Part shown: positions 57,608-64,000 of the stretch, one piece after another
How the letters are laid out: every line of letters starts with the position of its first letter
Position numbering within the stretch: position 1 is the stretch's first letter
Assembly: GCF_032118995.1 (NCBI RefSeq)
Contig: NC_092662.1
Span: forward strand, 7,068,001 to 7,132,000
Source of the DNA: Asterias amurensis
Lineage: Eukaryota; Echinodermata; Asteroidea; Forcipulatida; Asteriidae
Direction of reading: 5' to 3'
DNA length: 64,000 nucleotides
Notes under the pieces: model-generated
Seen by the model: the letters and a program-made list of their open reading frames with translations, nothing else
What the model was told of the DNA's origin: nothing
Database searches by the model: none
Translations under genes and position numbers: made by a program

Positions 57608-58075
57608 TTTGTCAAAAAGAATGAAGAAATTTGATTTTACATTAAAACTATTGAAATAAAACAATTACGAATTACTTAAAAATTTAAAACCGCTATATGA
57701 AGTTAAATTATTATACCTTGTAAGTAAACGGACGCTAAGCATGGAAATACAAATTTTGTAGCCTGCATATAAATTAGTTGTGAACTTGTACTTGAATTTT
57801 TAAGTAATTCGTAATTGTTTAATTTCAATAGTTTTAATGTAAAACCAAATTTCTTCATTCTTTTTGACAGATATTTTGGGGGTTTATGTTTGTCAAAAAG
57901 AATGAAGAAATTTGGTTTTACATTAAAACTATTGAAATTAAACAATTACGAATTACTTAAAAATTTAAAACCGCTATATGAATTTAAATTATTATACCTT
58001 GTAAGTAAACGGACGCTAAGCATGGAAATACAAATTTGTAGCACGCATATAAATTAGTTGTGAACTTGTACAAAA
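57608..58075. repeat. Direct repeat (~180 bp) with an inverted partial copy between the units
   Basis: tcaaaaagaatgaagaaatt starts direct copies at about 57613 and 57894. Between them, 57793-57890 is the complement of the first ~100 bp. The inverted and second direct copies thus form a ~200-bp palindrome, which yields the same apparent peptide on both strands (57703-57945 minus, 57815-58057 plus). Confidence 0.8.
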
Positions 58076-58099
58076 TAAATAAAATGGCGTATACACATG

Positions 58100-58880
58100 T
58101 AAAAAGTTTGCTTTTTTCAGCCCGAAACCGTCCCCATGATGTGGACTCTGAACCAGACAGTGATTAAGATGACGTGCCACTGCATCAGTTGGTTCAACAA
58201 TGGGTGGGGGCATCCTTCAAGGGATACCCAGTTGCTCTACGAGTACCACTGTTCGACATCCAAGATCCACCAGCCAATGCCAAGACCAGTCTGCTGCAGA
58301 GTCGATAGCTTCATCGACTAGTGTAAATTATATACCAACGGAGGCTGATGTCAAGAAGAAGATGAAGATGATGTTCACCTCAATCACCAAGATGGTTCGG
58401 GGAATAGCCGCCATTTTGGGAACAGCACGAAGCGCCCTGCCACCCGCTGCTGTGTCGCAATCTGCTCCAATCCCAAAGCATTCTCTTCAAACACCGCGGC
58501 CAGGCCGCCACCCGACCACCTCGGTACGAACAATAGGAGGGCTGCCGTGAAAACATTATAATAGAAGGGAAAGGTGCAACCATGGCATTTCCTCGACAGA
58601 AGTATGGTGCACTCCGGCAGAGTTTAGCTTCGGGAAAAGACATGGTTCTCTGCCTTTGCCGATGGGATCCTCCAAAGAGGAGATGTCTAACTTTAAATAC
58701 TTTGGGGGATCTGTGCCTGTTTCGGGACAAATTGTTCAAAAGCAAGCTTTCATTCAAGACAATGTTGGCGCAGGTGGAAAGGGAGTTTCCAGGATGCATG
58801 AGTGTGCCATGGCGAAGGAGATACGGCAGGCCGTTAACTCCAAATGCAGGACGATGACACACCGAACACGCGTAGTTTAA
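58100..58880 (+). other. Coding-like but broken stretch, unrecognised
   Basis: Composition is more GC-rich and codon-like than its surroundings. One frame opens with an acidic run DVDSEPDSD then a stop and DDVPLHQLVQQW, a style seen at transposase N-termini. Later frames (58200-58550; 58656-58880) contain SQSAPIPKHS and FGGSVPVSGQIVQKQ without a family I recognise. Several stops and frame changes indicate a relic, probably transposon-derived; a diverged host exon is possible. Confidence 0.35.
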
Positions 58881-58904
58881 TTATTCCATAGTTTAGTATA
58901 AAAA

Positions 58905-59290
58905 TAAAAAACAGGTTCACAATGAACTGCTTTTTTTATTGTTTACATTACAGCTTAAAAAATGGCATTGTGGTCTGAAAATTTCTCCCGAAACATGATT
59001 TTAAAGCATCAAATTTTTGTTAAACCATTTTCTCCTCCAAATCGTGAAAAACATGCTGTAGATTTTACGAATCAATCTGACTTTTCGAAGCTAACATTTC
59101 AAAAATTTAATATTTCCACAATTTTGTCGTGCTTGGGTTTCAAGGAATTAGCAAATAAGTTTACATACGTTCCACTTTTCAGCTTGATTTGAGCGCCAAA
59201 AGATAAACAAATTTTTACCCTCCTTTTTTTGACTAAGTGTAGCCGATTTTCACTTTGTTCTCCCAAAAGTATTTTATGGAGAAAACAACA
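58905..59290 (-). repeat. Third copy of the 12-13 kb dispersed repeat, reversed
   Basis: aaacatgctgtagattttac and 'cagcttgatttgagcgccaa' match the complement of the units at 12071-13100. Ends at about 'ctcccaaaagtattttatgg'. Confidence 0.65.
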
Positions 59291-59964
59291 TAGAGAGAGA
59301 TCCTCCCACGTTTGGCCCACGTTTTGTCCGCGATTGGCCACGCTCTCGGCCATTTTCTCATCGTAGTAGAAGCGACGTCTATGTGTAAACGGGGTACTAG
59401 AGCTATAAGTTGCATGTCGCATTTATGCCGTGACTGGGTATTATGATTGAAGTGTTTTGTTGAAAAGCAGCTCTGTGAATTAGGTCTCACAGGGTAGGAG
59501 TTGTTGAAGCTCGTATAGGTGATTCAATTATGGTTACAGATACAACTTAATAAGGTCAATTACATCATTATCAAACAAATTAAAGGTAGGGACATACTTT
59601 GGTAAAATGTAAAAGTTCTTTCCTAAGTTGAAGATGGTAATGCTAGTATGCAAAATTATTTCGTTTAAAATGCCTCCCTTGATTTAGCGTTCAATGAAAG
59701 CATTATTTTCTTTTAACAAATGAATCATGTATGAATAATTTCAAAAGAGGGTTGATGTCCGTTCGCGAAAACTGCGGCCACAGATGCTGTCATATCACTA
59801 AATGTTGATGAACTTGACGTTCACTATAGATCAGTGTTCTATGTAAACGGTGACCCGGTGTGTCCCTTTAAGGAAGTAGTACCAACCACCATGCTGTCAA
59901 CTAAACCTCCAATCACCGTTATCAGCGTTGTCATCAAGTGAATTAATTAACCTTTACCATCACT
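59291..59964 (-). other. 3' region of kinase gene B
   Basis: Homologous to the sequence after gene A in opposite orientation: caccatgctgtcaactaaac near 59890, cgtttacatagaacactgat-type sequence, and gctcgtataggtgattcaat at 59509. Homology with the A side runs to about 59440, so the inverted duplication extends well past the stop codons. Confidence 0.55.
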
Positions 59965-62306
59965 TTATTTGATTCCTCCACACTTGCCTACACGTTTCTT
60001 GAAATCTCCTGCTGATGGTCGCTTGTTGGCATTTCTGCTCCAGCACTCCTTGAGCAGACTCAGCAAACCTCCTGAAATATTGATGTCATTTGGAATCTTC
60101 AACTCCACTTGACCTTCAACACCCATCACACGACTCTGAAGGTGGAGTTTACTCAACCCAAAGAAAGGCTCCTCATGACAGATGACTTCCCAAGCCACCA
60201 CAGCCATGGAGTAGACGTCGGCCTTACACATGGCGACTAGGTCTAACTCATCCCCGGCCAAGACCTCAGGAGCGGAGTATTTCGGTGTGCCAACGCCCTG
60301 AACAACCTTCGCAACAGACTGCGATGTCTCTGCTTTATTCTTCATCATGCTGAGACCAAAGTCTGAGATCTTTGCAACCACACCATCTTCTGGGATATCC
60401 AGCAGTATATTGGTGGACTTGATGTCACAATGTGCCACTTCTTTCTGATGCAGATAATCCAAACCATCTGACATGCCTGTGATTATTTGATACTGCTCAG
60501 CATCGGAGTAGACAACATCTTCAACATGGAGTGCCTCATAGAGACTCTTCTGCATGTACTCAATCACAATAGCCAGGTTTGGTGTGACAATACAAGCACC
60601 CAGAAACTTCACAATGTGGGGATGATCTAACTTACAGAGGACTTTAACCTCATCCTGGAACTGTCTCAGACGTTTTTGAGACACGCGTTGCACACGGAGT
60701 TTCTTGACAGCAACTACACTACCAGCCCACTTGGCAAAGTGGACGTCTCCAAAGCCTCCATGTCCGATCTTCTTTCCCAGATTAATCTCTTTGAAGGGTA
60801 TGACTTGGCCATCATATTTGAAGACTCTGACATCGGTTTGAGCTCGTTTGCCTTGGTTTGACTCCTGCCATTGAGCTTCCTCTTCCTGACGCCTGAAAAT
60901 GTTGAAAAATGTCTCCGTCATGTTTTCTTTCTCCTGGTCCGAGACTGGTCCAAAATCATAATCGCTCGGTTCCTGTCAAAGCAAAACAAATGTAAACTTA
61001 AATTACGGGGAATGAAAAGGGGGGAAACGAAAACAAGTCGGCACAAAGAATATTAACGCGGTATCGTGAACTCAATTGTGTTCATGAGGTTTGCGCTTAG
61101 TGTTCAACAGACCGTTGGAACAAGTTTATTGTCAGAGTTATTTTCAGTGACAAGATCGTATGTAATATAAAACCGAGTCTTATTTGTGGTGAAACCCTTT
61201 TGTATTTTGGTCTGTAGTTTTTAGTGAAAGTGACCGGCTTTTTGGGCCCCTTTGTTTGAAAAGTACATGAATACATTTTTATTGTTAATACAGGTAACTG
61301 ACACAGAGTGTCACGCCATTTTACTTACATCATCGCAACCGATTTGGGAGAGTAAATCTGCTGGCTGATCAGTCTTTTTCTCGTTTTTGCGGAAACTTTT
61401 CTTTGTGATTTTTTTGCCGGTTACGCCAAGCCCTTGATTGATGGTGTCGTTCTCATGAAGGCGGTCTTCAGTTGTCGTTGGTCGGTGATGCGGTGCGGTC
61501 TCAAGAGGCTTTTCAACACGACCGAGGCTCCTGTTGAGGACGTTATCCACGTACAACTCCGTTTCCTCCGACGAATAACTGGATGCTGTTGACCCTTGAC
61601 CTTTCTTGGATATAGACATTGACCCCAAGGCGGCACCAACACGACCAAGGCTTTGGTTGTAGGCGTTATCTACGTAAGTATCTTGGCTCGGAACACTTGA
61701 AAGACCTGAAGATCGAGACATGGGCATTGAGGCATTTGAAGCTCCAAAAGGACCAACGCTTTGGTTATATGCGTTGTCTACGTAAGTATCTTGGCTAGGA
61801 ACACTTGAAAGACCTGAAGATCGAGACATGGTCATTAAGCCATTTGAAGCTCCAAAAGGACCAACGCTTTGATTATAGGCGTTGTCTACGTAAGTATCTT
61901 GGCTCGGAACACTTGAAAGACCTGAAGATTGACACATGGGCATTAAGCCATTTGAAGCTCCAAAAGGACCAACGCTTTGGTTATAGGCGTTGTCTATGTA
62001 GCTACTGTGGCTGCTAAAGGAATAATTTGACGATCCATCACCACCATAAGATGACCAGGATACTGGCGCAGATCCCATGCCAGCACAAACACTTGAAGCA
62101 TCTGAAGATCGAGACACGGGCATTGAGCCCATTGGAGCACCAACTCGACCAATGCTGCGGTTGTAGGCGTTGTCTACGTAAGAACCTCGGCTCGAAAAAC
62201 TTGTAGCCCCTGACGATCGAGACACGGGCATTGAGCCCATTGGAGCACCAACTCGACCAAGACGTCTGTTCTGGGCATTGTCAACATAAGTGCTACCTCG
62301 TGGCAT
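59965..62306 (-). CDS. Kinase gene B: YVDNAxNR-repeat protein with non-RD TKL-like kinase domain, 661 aa
   Basis: Coding exons on the minus strand are 62306-61329 and 60972-59965; the intron is GATGAT|GTAAGT ... TTGACAG|GAACCG, phase 0, as in gene A. Exon 1 (326 aa) has seven clear copies of the YVDNA motif plus a degenerate eighth (ENDTINQGLGVTG). Three central copies belong to 36-residue tandem units in which NRxxGRVG has become NQSVGPFG. Exon 2 (335 aa) has the same kinase domain: GHGGFG, Lys416, Glu434, HCD (507-509), DFG (530-532), APE (560-562). Over the 318 residues starting at the first Met of exon 2, I count 27 differences from gene A (about 91% identity), none at catalytic positions. 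Function presumably parallels gene A: a soluble Ser/Thr-type signalling kinase with a disordered repeat region. Confidence 0.9.
60973..61328 (-). other. Intron of kinase gene B
   Basis: 356 bp, GT-AG, phase 0, at the same position as in gene A but shorter and mostly diverged. 'ctcaattgtgttcatgagg' resembles part of gene A's intron in reverse complement, so the introns are homologous. Confidence 0.87.
61664..61999 (-). repeat. Tandem 108-bp coding repeats in kinase gene B exon 1
   Basis: gcgttgtctacgtaagtatc recurs near 61664, 61772 and 61880 (changed at 61988), a 108-bp period equal to 36 codons. The units differ by a few substitutions. Gene A lacks this expansion. Confidence 0.85.
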
Positions 62307-62327
62307 GGTTGTGTTTTCAAGTAGAAC
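62307..62327 (-). other. Kinase gene B 5' UTR segment with conserved acceptor
   Basis: Complement reads tttaactcag|gttctact up to the ATG at 62306; identical to gene A from the acceptor onward, while sequence upstream differs. Supports a spliced 5' UTR in both genes. Confidence 0.4.
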
Positions 62328-62364
62328 CTGAGTTAAAATTGAATAAAAAAAGCGTCATTACATT

Positions 62365-62717
62365 AAAGGAACACGTTGCCTTGGATCGGTCGAGTTGGTC
62401 TTTGAACAGCGTTTGAAACCGTTTGTTATAAAATGCATATTGGTTAGAATGATTCTTTAATAGAATAGAATAATGATCCACACAAATTTGCCTCGAAATT
62501 GCGTGGTTTCCCTTTTACTGGTCGGCCATTATGGGAGTCAAAAACTTGACTCCCATAAACGGCCGACTGTGCTAGTCGACGAGGTAAAACGAAAGCCACG
62601 CAATTTCGAGTGATACTTTTAAAATACCTTTTTTAAACATAATATGCATTTAATAACAAACGGTTACAAACGCTTTTCAAAGATCAACTCGAATGATCAA
62701 AGGCAACGTGTTCATTT
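62365..62717. mobile_element. Palindromic MITE, AAAGGAACACGTTGCC family, upstream of kinase gene B
   Basis: aaaggaacacgttgccttgg at left, aaaggcaacgtgttcattt at right, centre caaaaacttgactccc. Inserted about 40 bp upstream of the conserved acceptor, absent from gene A. Confidence 0.83.
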
Positions 62718-64000
62718 AACTTACACACAATCATTTTCATTAATTTGTTTGGTGCCCGTTTAGTGTTTACTGCTTCGAAGCTCAAGCATGTTAACATTGG
62801 ACAGGCGCCCGTCCTAGATTGATAGTAACGAACGTTTCTTATCTTCGTGAAAAGTAATGAGCAACAATTTTCAAACTTTGTGCCCAACATTGTTACGGTT
62901 GTATATATATGGGCAACTTCTAACTAACGGTCTTTTTGTAATACTCTTTTGCAAATACTTGGTATACATTTTCCTACAACAGTTGGATCATAACAAAAGC
63001 AACCAACAGTTGGTTTCTTTACAATGTCCATCTACTTGATCATTATTCTACCAACAGTTGGCGTAATTTGCCCATTAATATTAGACAGAATTTGTTTACC
63101 AAATGTTGGAGATCTGATCACCAACAACATTTGCCATAGCGACCGATACATCTGCTTAACAGATCGATGGTAATAATTCGCTCTCAATAATAAACTGGAC
63201 AGCATTCAGATAATGTTATCAGCAGTCTCTTTATTTAAAGAAACGGGTTGTATGCCTAAAATACCGTTATCCGTGTGAACCATCTTTTCTTTGAACACGA
63301 ATTGTAAATAAACAAGAACATGGAGAAAGCGGTATATCATAATGTTGTTTTGATTTTATTAAACATTTACATTGACAGTCAATCAAAAAGCGAGATGCGT
63401 GTGTGTGTGCCGGGGGGGGGGGGGGAGGCATCTGATAGGCTGTCCACCCCAACCCAAGTCTAAAGTTAGGGGCATTCCCCAACCCGCCCCCTTCCCCCAT
63501 TACTCCGACGCCCTTGGAACGTGATTTCTTTCTTAAATGGGCATGTATAGAAGTCGATTTTAATCGACTTCTATAAAAGTGTTAAAATTTGTGAGAAATC
63601 ACAGAAAATGCTTTATGTTCTGTTTCAGAGGCTTCACGTTCTGTTCGTTCATCATTATGCATCTAGTTGGCCTTAGGCTGCACCAGCATCTTAAATGCAA
63701 AACTAATGTTCTTTATATGAAATATAATATAAATCCCCCCCCCCCCCCCCTCAGACTCGGCATTTAACATAAAAAAGGTCCACCAATATTTTGTGGACTG
63801 ACTTTTACTGCAGTATTTGTTATTCTTTTAAATCATTTTAGAATTATTGATAAGGTCAAAAGATGTCTCTACACAACTTTCGGGGCCCTAAAGCAGGCCC
63901 CGGACCCCATGCTATGACTAATGATGCCCCCCCCCCCCCATCTTTCAGGGCAGATTGAAGCCCATAAGGGTAGGCAACGACTGATGAAAAAACACGGGTC
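62718..64000. other. Gene-free flank with simple-sequence runs and a hairpin
   Basis: Several CCAACAGTTGG palindromes occur between 62980 and 63062. Poly-G at about 63412-63424 and poly-C at about 63736-63750 and 63929-63940. A perfect hairpin with 13-nt arms (tatagaagtcgat ... atcgacttctata) is at 63546-63575. No gene is supported. Confidence 0.5.

Noticed and set aside
57703..58057. Two 80-aa ORFs on opposite strands with the same N-terminal sequence
   Set aside because: They result from the palindromic arrangement of one AT-rich repeat, not from two genes.

Overview
Eukaryotic DNA, most likely from an echinoderm and probably a sea star. The genes are split by GT-AG introns, the interspersed repeats are very dense, the large gene is an animal FAS-like polyketide synthase of the kind known from echinoderms, and several short palindromic repeats match families I recall from sea-star genomes. 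That last point is recall and was not searched. There is no bacterial-style operon. Three host genes are supported: one polyketide synthase and two paralogous protein kinases. The rest is transposon-derived, tandemly repeated or unrecognised.

Layout. 1-1.6 kb: upstream sequence. 1.69-11.02 kb (+): a complete type I polyketide synthase in three coding exons (1688-1727, 2359-9215, 10674-11024; 2415 residues; KS-AT-DH-MT-like-ER-KR-ACP, no thioesterase). Its second intron holds a tRNA-derived SINE split by two later insertions. 11-15.7 kb: a foldback element, a ~500-bp tandem duplication, GC-rich irregular repeats and a decayed tandem array. 15.75-32.45 kb: four copies (U0-U3) of a non-coding-looking segmental repeat. 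U0 was opened by a 6.7-kb tyrosine-recombinase retroelement with split direct repeats (16.27-23.02 kb), a 16-bp minisatellite (23.68-24.87 kb) and a MITE. U2 carries four further MITE insertions that U1 lacks, so the copies serve as empty-site controls for each other. 32.5-38.55 kb: a ~6-kb segment bounded by ~170-bp inverted repeats and containing a nearly full-length non-LTR retrotransposon on the minus strand.

38.9-41.5 kb (+) and 62.3-59.9 kb (-): two closely related genes in inverted orientation. Each has one exon of repeated Y-V-D-N-A-x-N-R-x-x-G-R-V-G motifs spliced to an exon encoding a TKL-like kinase whose catalytic loop reads HCD (non-RD). Between them, 42-59 kb is gene-free: a solo copy of the retroelement terminus, a 1.2-kb tandem duplication, a three-level nested transposon insertion, several foldback elements, a four-unit ~1-kb tandem array rich in the CRE palindrome TGACGTCA, and a PIF/Harbinger-like element with a Myb/SANT-like fragment.

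The genes do not form an obvious pathway. The polyketide synthase is probably a stand-alone biosynthetic enzyme. The kinase pair looks like a recent local inverted duplication of a signalling gene whose N-terminal motif I could not assign. The two most unusual items are the motif-repeat/non-RD kinase pair and the split-direct-repeat retroelement whose insertion site can be read from sibling copies.
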